Positions 35,301 to 47,300 of a DNA stretch of 64,000 nt are shown here, one piece after another. The stretch is from Trichobilharzia szidati. Lineage: Eukaryota > Platyhelminthes > Trematoda > Strigeidida > Schistosomatidae. Numbering within the stretch: position 1 is the stretch's first letter; the number at the start of each line of letters is the position of its first letter. The stretch spans positions 3,952,354 through 4,016,353 of the forward strand of contig OX235272.1 of assembly GCA_944472155.2 (NCBI GenBank), read 5' to 3'. Under the pieces are notes generated by a model. The model saw nothing but the letters and a program-made list of their open reading frames with translations, searched no databases and had not been told where the DNA came from. A program made the translations under genes and the position numbers.

Positions 35301-38300
35301 TACATACCCAGGCTACGTAAGGCGTCTTCTGCTTCGGGGAGCATCGGTAATTCGTGATCCCGTTGAGGCTCCCATACCACTTATCTCGAAAGCTACGATT
35401 CTGATTCGCAGTACACCGACCTACCTAATGCATAATAAGCATCCTCAGATTTATGCTGTAGACAACAACGCACCACAAGTGTAACTCATAGGTAAATGCA
35501 TTATCATGTATGTGCCTACTGACAAACAATAAATGTCATTGAAAGAATTGAACGCACATTTTACTGGACAGAAATGCTCAGTCCATCTGTTAATCCGAAA
35601 TGTTCAACAAATACCCAAAGGTTAAATTTGATTTTACATGATTTATTATTGTTTGTAAACGGATGAATGAGGCGCGTGACGTCCTACTCGGTGCCTCCTG
35701 AAACGACTTGGTACAATCGGAGGTGAGGGGACTTCGGTCTGGCCCTCCAAATGCTATCGCATGTGTAGCCACGAGTTCATACCGCCTACCAGGTTATTCC
35801 TATTCACTGGCCTCATGCAGCGATGCTGTTCCCCACAAGAGTGATAAAACGAAAGTGGACCTCTGGTGCTTACAATCGGACTTTGAGACATGCTAGAAAA
35901 CCCGGATTCAAAATCTACGGGGCACAACAGTTCCAGAATATGAAAGAATCGAATAGTATGTGAACCTGTTTCGGACACCGGAAGCAGTGAGAACGTGGCT
36001 CCTGACGCTTTTCCACTGCCTAGTGGGTGAGACTTCAAGTTAAAGACTCCAGAGTGATCCCTTAAAACAACAACCATTTGCTTCGATCTGGGTGCCCGGG
36101 CAGTATCCCAGCCCTCGCAAAACTATGAGATTTAGTGTAGAGCATCTCTTAGTACACATTATGAACCAAATTCGTGTAATATTCGGTACTCTCAGTGACT
36201 ATACGATCATCACTTACTTAAGACAATACAGATGCATTCAGTTGATGAGTCTCAAACAGGACGAAATGCCCATCCTGGATTCCACTGCAAATCATCCATC
36301 ATCAGTGAAATAAAAATTTCAAGGACTCTAATGATCAATTTTATTGGAAATTCTGTCTCCACTTATTGTGCAACGCACTCAGGAACATCACAAGAAAGTT
36401 AATTTTCGGAAGACTACATACTACTGATTGACTGAGTAAAAGTAGTAGTTGTATACCACTCATATAAAACAGTAGGAGTGCTTGCTAGCCAGCCGGACAA
36501 CCAGATTGAGATTATCTAAACACAGAACGGATGGATGTTTCGCTCCTTTGAGGAAAACCTCATCTGAGGTGCACACCCAGTTTTACTTAGCTCAGAAAAC
36601 CGAATCATTTCAAACTGTCCGGGGATTAGATCATCTCGATCTAGCTGGTTAGCGAGTACTACTATAGGTTGATATAAGTGCTGTACAACTACTACTGTAA
36701 CGACTGAAGACAAGGGCCAGGTAACAGATCGTTTATTGAGAAAATCAAGAGAGATTTATAGATTTTTATGTACATTATTATTCGATATTATTAGCAGAGA
36801 AACAGCGTCTTCTGATTGGTTGTTTTCTTGCTCAAGGTTATTCTGTCATCTCTTTGTGGCCGTGTCTCAGAAAGTTCAGCCATGTCTGAGAATCCTATTT
36901 CCACACGTTAAGTCTGCTGTGATTGGTTGGTGAGTTCTTCAAGGTTAAGCTTTGTTATTGTGTTTTTTCTCACGGCTCCGATTTGGGACGTAAACATTGA
37001 CGTAAATTGGTGTCCACAATTTCTGGCTTGTTCGCAGCCAGCTCTCACCACACTACTACTCACCTCAATCAATCAGTAGTAGATCACGTACTGCGATCTG
37101 AACCATTTAGTCTCCAAAGGAAACTATGGTGAAATTTCACTGCCTCGCAATCTGCACAACATTGAAAATTTTGAATTTGATTCGAAAGGAAGTTAAAAGC
37201 ATTACCAGATGGAATAATTTATCCAAATGAACAAACATATTTCAGAGAAATCGAAAGGGTGGGAAAGTGATTAAGCCACCGGGGAATTAAACAACATTCA
37301 CTGATTAGTTTATAGAATGTGCGTTGGTTGCAAAGCGGTGGAATACTCACCGACTACGCCTGTGGTTCGAGGTTTGATCTCCGACCACCGACGCATTCCC
37401 TTACCTTACTAAGCCAGTAATTAGACTGGTAAATGGGAAGGTTGGGCATCCTATCCCGAAACTTCAAGCCTCTAGCTTGAAGCCACCTATGTTCCACTGG
37501 GAACGTAAAGGATTTTTTTAAATTCATAGATTCGTGATCATTTACCAATCGTGAGATAACTAATATCGAAAGCATGAATACATTTGCAGACAGGATAATG
37601 CGAGGTAGTTTTATTTCGTCGATTCTCTTCAACTGCGTACACATCCTAAACAAAATCAATTAACACTCACAAAACTTTTGAACATCCTACTTACAAAGAT
37701 GTCGAGTTCTAGATAGAACGTATAGGCAACATAATTTCAAAGATGATGTAAGTAGACAACTGCATTTAGTAATTCTCACCAGCATTTTCGGCAGCCAGTA
37801 AATAGGAAGAACTAAGAAGACAGAGTCTACTAGATTTTCTGAGCATATCCCTGAAAATCTCCGTTTAAAAGGAAGTAAAGTAGTTGATTTTGTTTAGGAT
37901 GTAGGCAGTTGAGGAGAATCGAAACTTCCTTTATTCAGATTAATAAAGAGAACTGGTTGTATGGAATATCTAATATAGATGTCATACAATCATGTCAACA
38001 TTTTTGCCCACAAGGTATGAAGCGTTGAAGTTGGCTTATTTACCAGAACACTCTAAGCGTTTAACATATCAAAACATGGCACCAAGTCATACTACTATTA
38101 TTAATTGTCTCCTTCAGTTCCTTGAGGAACATAAGGCTTCAGCCGCACGTCTACATTGCCTTCGGTTCTCAGCCAACGTTTTCATCTAGCTTCACATCTG
38201 CCCACATGCCTTCATCTCCTCTTCACATGACCTCTTCCATGTCGCCCTCACACTGACAACCAACTCTCCACTTCTCTTTCCGGTTCCACTCTAGCGATGG

Positions 38301-41300
38301 CCTGGCGTGTGATGCCACTTGGTGGTTTTCTCAGTCTCATAAAGTCTCTAATTATTTATTGCTCTGAGTCGTGCAGGTAGGGATGTACATCATACATTCA
38401 TACATCCATTCATCTAGTGTCCTTCTGATATTAATAATCAATAGTTTGAGACTCCCTCCTTTTGTAACATAACCCAAAATCGTGTCATAATAGTATAGAT
38501 GTATGTTACAATGAGAATAATCATATAAATCAGATTGTCTAACATACCTGCATAATCATATTCTGTGCGCGTGGACGTATTTCATTGAATAGAGCTGCTA
38601 AACTCTGTGATGCTGTAGCGAAGGGATTACTAGCGGCAAGTGTGCGCATATAGTAAAACATTGCATCTAAATGCCTGGACTAAGAAAGACAAAAAAATTT
38701 TAAAAAACAAGGGGAGAATGAACAACATAGCAAAAAGTGATTTGATTCAACCACAAATGTTATTAATTTTCTTGGTAATGAAAACCAAAGCAGTGGAACC
38801 CAGGATGCGCTTTTCGTCCCAATTGGGACTCATCATCCGGTGGATGTACCTGCATTCCTAGTGAGTGAGTGAGTGAGTGAGTGAGTGAGTGAGTGAGTGA
38901 GTGAGTGAGTGAGTGAGTGAGTGAGTGAGTGAGTGAGTGAGTGAGTGAGTGAGTGAGTGAGTGATGGCATTCCCACTGATACTCGAACCCTGCAGTCATC
39001 GTTTCAAACACCAAATGGCCTGGTGGATAACGCTCTGGCGTCCAAACAAGACGAAATGCGTATCCTTGGATTGCACTGGTAGTTACTGCCAATCAAAATA
39101 ACATCACATTAATCCTTAAGCATCGTCAAATTGTCCGTACAAGGAGCGGACATAATCAATAATCACAACAAGAAATGCAAAGCTAACCTGAAAATAAATA
39201 TGATTGCTCGCCAGTAACTGGCTGACTGCAAGAGGAAATTGCCTAGAGGAGTTCTAGTGAAAAGTTGTGACCAGTAGGATTCACTTCAACTGGTCGGGAG
39301 TGAGGAGAAATACTCGGATCCAATGACTTCGGCTGGTGCTAGTCGCACTATAAATGCATTACGAATTGGTAGACGTTAGAATTCATGGATTGGCCATTGA
39401 CTCGGGTCCCAGTGGCTTAATGATGGTCTATTAGTTCGTCTTGTCACAGTAAGATCCTGGGTTCGAACCGTGTTGGTGGGTGCGTACTGACGATGAGTTA
39501 CAAAGTAGGACGAAACGGTTTTCCAGTACTCTCTACTTGTTTTCAATGGTTCCCTTCTAACTGACATCAATCCGTGATTAAAATCTTGAAATATGAATGT
39601 TGTTGACTAGTTGTCTAGTAAAGCAAGTTGGATCTATACGATGCTGAAACGATTTCTCATGCTTCAGACTATTCTCCAGGCATATAGTGTAACAATTGAT
39701 ATTACTACCCAGTTGCCAAGGGTGGAATAGGTGGAGAGAGGGATTTGAACCCGGGAACAACTGATTGACTGGCTGAAAGTCGAATGTCTTTAAAGTCAAT
39801 AGAGTTATACCTTCATACATAATGAGAGCTCCAAACGACTAAACCATTCAGGTCACAGAACGCAACAGTACAGAAACAGTACCAAGCATATAATATACAC
39901 ATAGGCAGAATTTAAATAACTATCAAATTGTATTAGCGTCTTCGCATAAAAATAATAATAATAAATGAAGAGTTATTTTTTAAAATCGTATTATACTACT
40001 CTTATTCAGATTATCTTAGTGTTTTACTATTTGGCTAGTTATCGGAAAAGAACGCTGGTTGGAATTACCATCAGTTAGTGCCTGCTGCTGGTTGGACTAT
40101 ACGGTTAGTTCTGCTCGTCCGAGGTAGGAGTCATCAACGATATACCCCATCGTACTCATAGCGTTTACCACATACAGTCAGTGGTTCAGTGGTAGAGCAC
40201 TCGCCAATCACGCCTCACGTGGTCCGGTGTTCGATTCCCGGCCGACGCTAAGCCAGTAGTAAGGCGGGTGGGCAATGAGGGAAAATTGAAGGTGAGGCTA
40301 GCAACCTCACCCCCTGTAAAGATCAAACCACTGCTAGTTTAACATCAAAGCTGAAGCTTGAAGCCCTATGTTCCACTCAGAACTTAAAGGAATAAAATAA
40401 ATAAATATAAATAATAACGTGAGTCAAATCAGTTTGAAACCATCTTGAATGTTCAGCTAACAACTTTACTTTGAATAACTGGTAACCACCTATATCAATC
40501 AGCTGACTGACTGATTGGTTCCAGCATAGAACTTTGTAACGATGTGCAGCAGTTCGAATCACCACACTCCATGTAGCACACAAAGCCAGAGAAGAAGAAG
40601 AAAGTCAAAAGAAATGCAAAATAGAGACAGTAAAGAGAGATGCGAGGCAAAAAGAAAAGCAGTAACGAAGAACAATATAGTTTTATTGAGTATTATAAGT
40701 CACAAGGAGTGAATACATATGCGCCAGTCATTGAGAACGACGGTTTTGAGCCATATCACCAATTGTCTCCAGCCATTGGTTCTTACCATCCAGAGGACCC
40801 CAACTAGTCAGGAAGTCTACACCTTCCTATGTGGCTGGTTGGCTTAAACTAACTGTTGTGTATTTCATTGACTGATGAAGCTATGTTTTATTTTGACCGC
40901 CGCCAGCTCTTTACCAGCCTGACCCTATGTCAGCTAACACTGCCCGTTGCTGAGGAAGGCGATGGCTAGGTAGGCATACGTGACACATGTCCTAACCATC
41001 TCAATCGATGTAGCTTCACAGCCTCGTATATTGATTTCCCCTCTTTACCTAGCACTCGAATATCAATCAAAAGAATAGCTCCATCATGCTATTTCGCTTG
41101 CTTTCTTGATTGCCATTTAGGAGACGATCGGCAGAAAGCTTCGTCTAACCAATTTTTTGTGCTTGTTGGCACTCGTCATCAAGGCTTATGTCAGTGTTGA
41201 TGAACATTGAATGAACAATATACGGTTTTGTTTATTCGAAGTGGTCTCCATTTTGGCGGCAGGCAACAGTCGCAGTCGTGGCCTAGTCGTACATTGTTTA

Positions 41301-44300
41301 CAGAAGACTGGAGTAAGACAATTAGAAGTATTATTGTGATTTATGCTGATGGCTATCTAGTATAGATTTTGTGTCTGGTAACTCTGTAGTCCTGGTTGTT
41401 TATTATCGGTGAAGAAATAAACAATCCGCAAACCAACAGTTTGTTTACTTCTGGTCATTTTCGAGCTGGTGACAGCACATAGCAGTATTCTTTCGCAGCG
41501 ATTAGTTTTCTGCGACAGCGTTAGGTTCACGATCTTTTCTGATCTCGACAACTGACTGTTTCTGATCCTACTCTTTTGACAGCGTATCTGCAACCAATGA
41601 ATGAACTCACGCGTCACCCTTGAAGATTTGAACCTGCGTCACCTAGTGCAGCAGTCAGAAACATTACCACTGGACTACTCAGGATCACGATTGACTGACC
41701 ACTATCATGTATCTAATTTTTCGTATTGTAATGCAGACTAAATTTTATCCCAGTCCAGTTCGCTATGTGATCACATAAAGCTAGGTGGCTTGCCGACGCC
41801 ACACACCTCTGAATTCCTGTAAGATCGTTGAAGGCGTGACATCCGGCTATCAACCAAGGGACGTGTGTACTGCTCAGCAGTTCGCTCCGTCCTTCTCTAT
41901 GGCTCTGAAACATGGCCAATACGAGTTGAAGACATGAAAAGGTTGTCTGTTTTTGATCATACTTGTCTACGGTCTCTTTCTCAAGTTAGGTGGCATAATA
42001 AGGTAAGTAATGTTGACGTTAGGCGTAGAGTGTTGAGCAAAGAGCGAAAACCAATCGAAGAGGCTATAAAGTTACATAGATTGAGATGGCTAGGTCACGT
42101 GCTGAGCATGCCTAACCATCGCCTCCCCCACCCCGATGGGCATTACTAGCTGATATAGGTGCAGGTTGCAAAAGAGTAAGTGGTGGCCAAACAAAAACAT
42201 GGCACCAATCAATTCATGAAATCCCTGACAGTTAAACTGAGTCAAGTAGGGAGATGCAGACTTCCGGGTTGGGGTCATTGGGACTCTAAGAATCAATGGC
42301 TGGAGACAATAGGTGACATGGCTCAAAATCGTTGTCAATGGCTTACGCAGATGTATTCAGTCTCTGTAATCTTTCATATTCCTTTCTACCATTACTCATT
42401 CTGTTTCACTCTCATACTTGTCAAAACTCTATTGATTTTCTTCACTCATTTTCCTGTCTACCTTTGTGTGCTATTTGGAACGTGGCAACTCGAACTGCTG
42501 CACTTCGGTGCCAAGTTCTATGTTGAACCCAGACAGACAGATCTTTGAAGGCTATATACTATTAGTATTGTTTATCACATAATAGATTTCGCTTATTGTT
42601 TTTTACACATGAAGTCATTCAGTAGATGGTGAGTAGCAGTGGAATCCAGGATGCACATTTCATCCCATTTAGGATTCATCATCCATAAGTGCCTGCGTTC
42701 CCCAATGATCGATAGTTTTCCCACTGAGGTTCGAACCCAATACCCATTGTTTTGAAAGCCAAAGCGTTATGCACTAGTCCACTTGAGCCGCGAATGCCTC
42801 CAGATATCATCAAAGCTCTCGTACAACGAGTCGACATGCCGCAACAGTGACGGCACATTTCTATCTAGTCATTTCAACGGGAACGCCGAAATTAACTTGA
42901 ACAAATAACATAGATAACTGATGTCCGCTGCACATGAGGTATTTTTCATGGTCATGTGGTTGAGTGGATAACGCTGAGGTATTTGAAACGATGAATACTG
43001 GGTTCGAGTCTCAGTAGAACTCACTCATTCACTCACTGGTGAATGTAGGTACATTCAGCTGACGAACTCTTAATACGACGAAATATGCTTCCTGGATTCC
43101 ACTGCTAGTCACCACTATTTGATTAAGTGACCTTATGTAAATACTCAGACATCAATGAAGTGTCTGCGTACTAGACGATGATATGTGTCAACAAACGCCG
43201 AACATGTAGGGGTCCAATCGGTTAACGGGAAAATCAAAATTGACTTAAACGACAAACAGCAATATTATTTATATACATATTTCAATAATCTGAACAACTG
43301 ATAAAAACCAATAGCTTCACAATAGCCGAAATGATGAAGTAATTTCAGAGACATGTCGCGCACATGCATACTCACATAAATACAAGAAATAATACATAAA
43401 AAGAAAAAGGCACTTACTGTATACAAAGCCAAAACAGCTAATTGATTATACGAACGACCATTTTTAGGTATTAAGAGTTGTGCCTTCTGATACCAACTAG
43501 TGAAAATCACAATAATAATAACAATAATAAATTAATGAATTAAAACTGCAGATTTTACTAATACTTATTAAAAAATCTCAAATAGATAAGAAAATAGCAA
43601 AAATTATTGTAAGTAGTTTCATACTGAAGTCGATAAATCCCTATACTCTAATGTTGTTTAAATGCAGATACAACGTGTTGATGGTTACCATGACAACAAT
43701 AGGCGGGAAAAAAGTGACAGTAAGAATTATATGGAATATAAGCAGTGTGATTTATATAACACTTCCTATTTCTTTTAAAAACTAATATTAAGGTCAATAT
43801 AAGCTAAAAGATCGGTGTTAGTAGTTGTATCACAACCTGATCTATATGAAAGGGATTCAGAAATTTATCCTCTCATGAGGAAAGGAGTGTTATTATTATT
43901 AGTAGTAGCAGTATTCATTCCTTACATTCCGAGTGGAACAAATGGCTCCAGCTGTGCATCTCTATCGTACTCTGTCTTCTAGCATCACTTCCACGTCGCT
44001 GTATGACACTGAGGACAAATAGCCATAAAAATAACTCATTCACAAGAGATAATCATCAGAAGAAAGACCCATAGAGTTCCGAGTGGGAGACAGGACTTCA
44101 AAGCTTTGGAGTTTCATTAGTAGTAGTGATGTTATCTTCACAGGATGAGGTTACTAGCCTCACATGGAACTCTCCCTCTTTTATCAGGCGATACTGCTGT
44201 AACGACAAGGGCCAAGCAGAGGACGGTTTATTGAGAAAATCAAGAGTTATTTATAGATTTCTATGTACATTATTATTCGTTATTGTTAGCAGAGAAGCAA

Positions 44301-47300
44301 AGTCTTCTGGTTGGTTGTTTTCTTGCTCAAGGTTATTCCGTCATCTCTTTGAGGCCGCTTCTTGGAAAGTTGGGCCATATATCTGCGAATCGTATTTGCA
44401 CACGTGAAGTCTTCAACAGCGTAGACCGAGAATTTGGAAACTAATTCAACACTACGGTGTACCTCAAGTCTTTATCAACGTCATTCAACAGTGGCACGTG
44501 TCAAGTGATCCACAACGGAAAACTCAGCGAGGCGTTCTAAGTGAATATAGGAGCAAGACATGACGGCCTGCCTATTATCACCGATAATGTTCTTAATTGT
44601 AGTGGACTGGGTTATGCGTCAGATTGTGGGGAGCGAACCGGTAAGAAGGCTCTAGAAGATCTGGATTTCTCGCGTGGATGACAAGTGTCTAATGTCACAC
44701 AAACTCGAAGACTTGCAAGCGAAAACCAAAAAACTGGCTGAAGAGGCAGCCAGAGAAGACAGGACTCCAGGTAAGCACAGAGAAAACGCAGGTGATGAAG
44801 ATAACCAACCAGCCAACAGCAACAACAACCAGCACCAATCACCATCAACGGAAGAGATTTAACAGAGGTTATCTCCTTCACTTACCTAGGAAGCATCGTT
44901 TCAACTACAGGCCAGTGGAACGGATGAAGATGTCAAGGCCAGTCAGAATCGGAAAGGCAAAATACGCATTCATCAACCTGAAACCAGTTTGGAAATTTTC
45001 TGCACACAGTTAGTGTAAAGGAGAAGATTCAGATTTTCAATACAAATGTGAAATCTGTCGGTTCTTCTATACGGGTCAGAAACTTGGCCAGTGTGTCACA
45101 AAAAGGAATTCCAACAGGTTGCAGACTTTCATCAACAGCTGCCATCTTCACTGACTGGCTCCATACTGAAGATCAAGTGGTCAGAAAGAATAGGTAACAA
45201 GAAACTGGGGGAACAAACCAACAAGCAAGAGCCGATTGCTCAACAAATATGTAGGAGAAAGTGGAGATGCACTGATCGGGCATACATTGAGGAGGCCACC
45301 GAATGATATTGCGCTCAATGCAGGCCATCTCTCGAGTGGAATCCAAATAGGAACCAACCAGTGAGTCGTCCTAGGGTGATATGGAGGAGATTATGTGAGG
45401 ATGAGATGAGAGAGTTTGGTGAATCGAGGACCCAGCTGAAGAGGACCGCAAAAAAACAGAACAAAGTGGAGATGTGTTGTTGAAGCCAGCTCTCTGTTCC
45501 ACTCGGAACGCAAGGGAATAAATAATAAAAATATAAGTCTGCTGTGATTGGTCGGTGAGTTCTTCAAGGTTAAACTTTGTTATTGTTTTTTTCTCATGAC
45601 CCCGATTTGGGATGTAAACATAGACGTAAATTGTTGTCTACAATTTTATCTTGCAGACAGCTCTTACCACACTACGGCCTAGTTATCTAGGAGAGGTTTA
45701 AATAGTGTGTCAGCTGGGAATCGAACTCAGACCTCCAGAGTGGTTGGCAAACATCCTACCACTGAAAAACCGACTCAAATAACCTTATATGTATTCCTTA
45801 TTACTATGATTCTCTTGGGTTTCTAGTGGAACATAGGACTTCAACAGCATATCTCCATTTTGCCCTGTTCTCTGCAGTTCTCTTCAGCTGGCCCCATGGT
45901 TACCCATAGGCCTTCATTTTCTCATCATATGATCTCTTCAATGTTACCCTCGGACCAACGCCCAATTCATCGTTTCCCGTTCGGGCTCCACTTGATTGAC
46001 TGGCCAGCACATGATTTCATTCAGAGTGGTCTCCTCAGCACAGCATACGTCCAATCTATCTCCGCTACCTTCTACATACTTGTTGAGCAATAGGTTCTTG
46101 ATTGGTTCGTTACCAGAGTTCCCCGTTGCCTATCCTTTCTTCTTGACCTTTCAGTACTAATCCAGAGGAAGTAGCTGTTAATGAAAGTCTGCAGTGGCCT
46201 GTTCGAAATGCATTTGATGACACACGCACCAAGTTTGTAAATCAGTCCTGAAGATCTGAATCTTGTTCTTCATGCTGAATGCAGAAGATTTCAACAATGA
46301 CTTCAGGATGATGACGATTTGTCTTATTTTTCTAATCCTGCCTGGCTTTAACATCCCCATCTGTACTGCCGTCTGTTATTATCATTATTGTTTCCTTTAA
46401 TTCCTAGACAAACATAGGGCTTCAGCCGTGGGTCTCCATTGCGTTCGGTTCTCTGCTAGAGTCTTCACCTGACTCCAAGTTTGCCCACACGTTTTCGTCT
46501 CCTCTTCACATGACCTCCTCCAAGTCACCCTTGCACTGACGAACAACTTGCAGCTTCCCTTTCGAGTTCCACTCGAGCAATGGCTTGTCTAGTGATGTCA
46601 CTTGATGGTTTGTTTCCTCAGAGTATGGCCAGCAAATCCATCTCCACTTCTTCCTGCCTATTTGTTTTACAATCGGTTCCTGGTTGGTTCGCTATCGGAG
46701 ATCTCTGTTGCTGATCTTTTCTGGCCATCTGATCATGAGTATTGAGCGAAGACAACTGTTAATGAAGGTCTGTAGTTTGTATGAGGTGCTCTTTATGACG
46801 CGCAGTGCAAGTCTCTGATCCGTATAGTAGCACTGACTGGCTTCATATTGGAGTTGAAAATCCGGATCTTATCTTCGTTTTCATGCTGAGTGCTGTTGAC
46901 CTCCACACAGACTTGAGAGTAGTGAAAGCTTGTCTTGCTTTCCCGATTCTTGCTTTGATATCCTCGTCAGTTCCGACTGTAGTTGAGACGATGCTTCCCA
47001 GGTAAGTAAAAGAGGTTGTTTCTTTCAGGTTCCTCCCATTTATGCTGATCGTTGTCTGTTGTTGTTCTTGCTGTTGTCTGCCGTCTGTAGTCAGCTGAAA
47101 CAATGCTGACTAGTTAAGTCAAAGAGATAACTTCCTCCAAATTTCTCCTATTGATAGTGATTGACGCTTCTTGTTATTGGTTAGATACCTTCACATCTTT
47201 TAAAATAAAGTATGAGCCAAAAAAACATTAGAAAACTTACTTTCGAGCTTTTCCAAAATTTCTCTCACCAAGTAACATTTCTCTATATCGTGCTAAATCA

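Larger units (their letters stand above)
44072..45775 (-). mobile_element. SINE-D copy split by LTR-1 (outer layer of nest)
   Basis: The left piece 44072-44197 (tail and body) and the right piece 45672-45775 (minus-strand box B GAGTTCGATTCCC and head) rejoin into one SINE-D when 44198-45671 is removed. Confidence 0.7.

Noticed and set aside
38763..39092. 109-codon minus-strand ORF with Leu-Thr-His-Ser repeats
   Set aside because: It is the translation of the (GTGA)26 microsatellite and flanking Sm-alpha SINE. Every frame of such an array is open.
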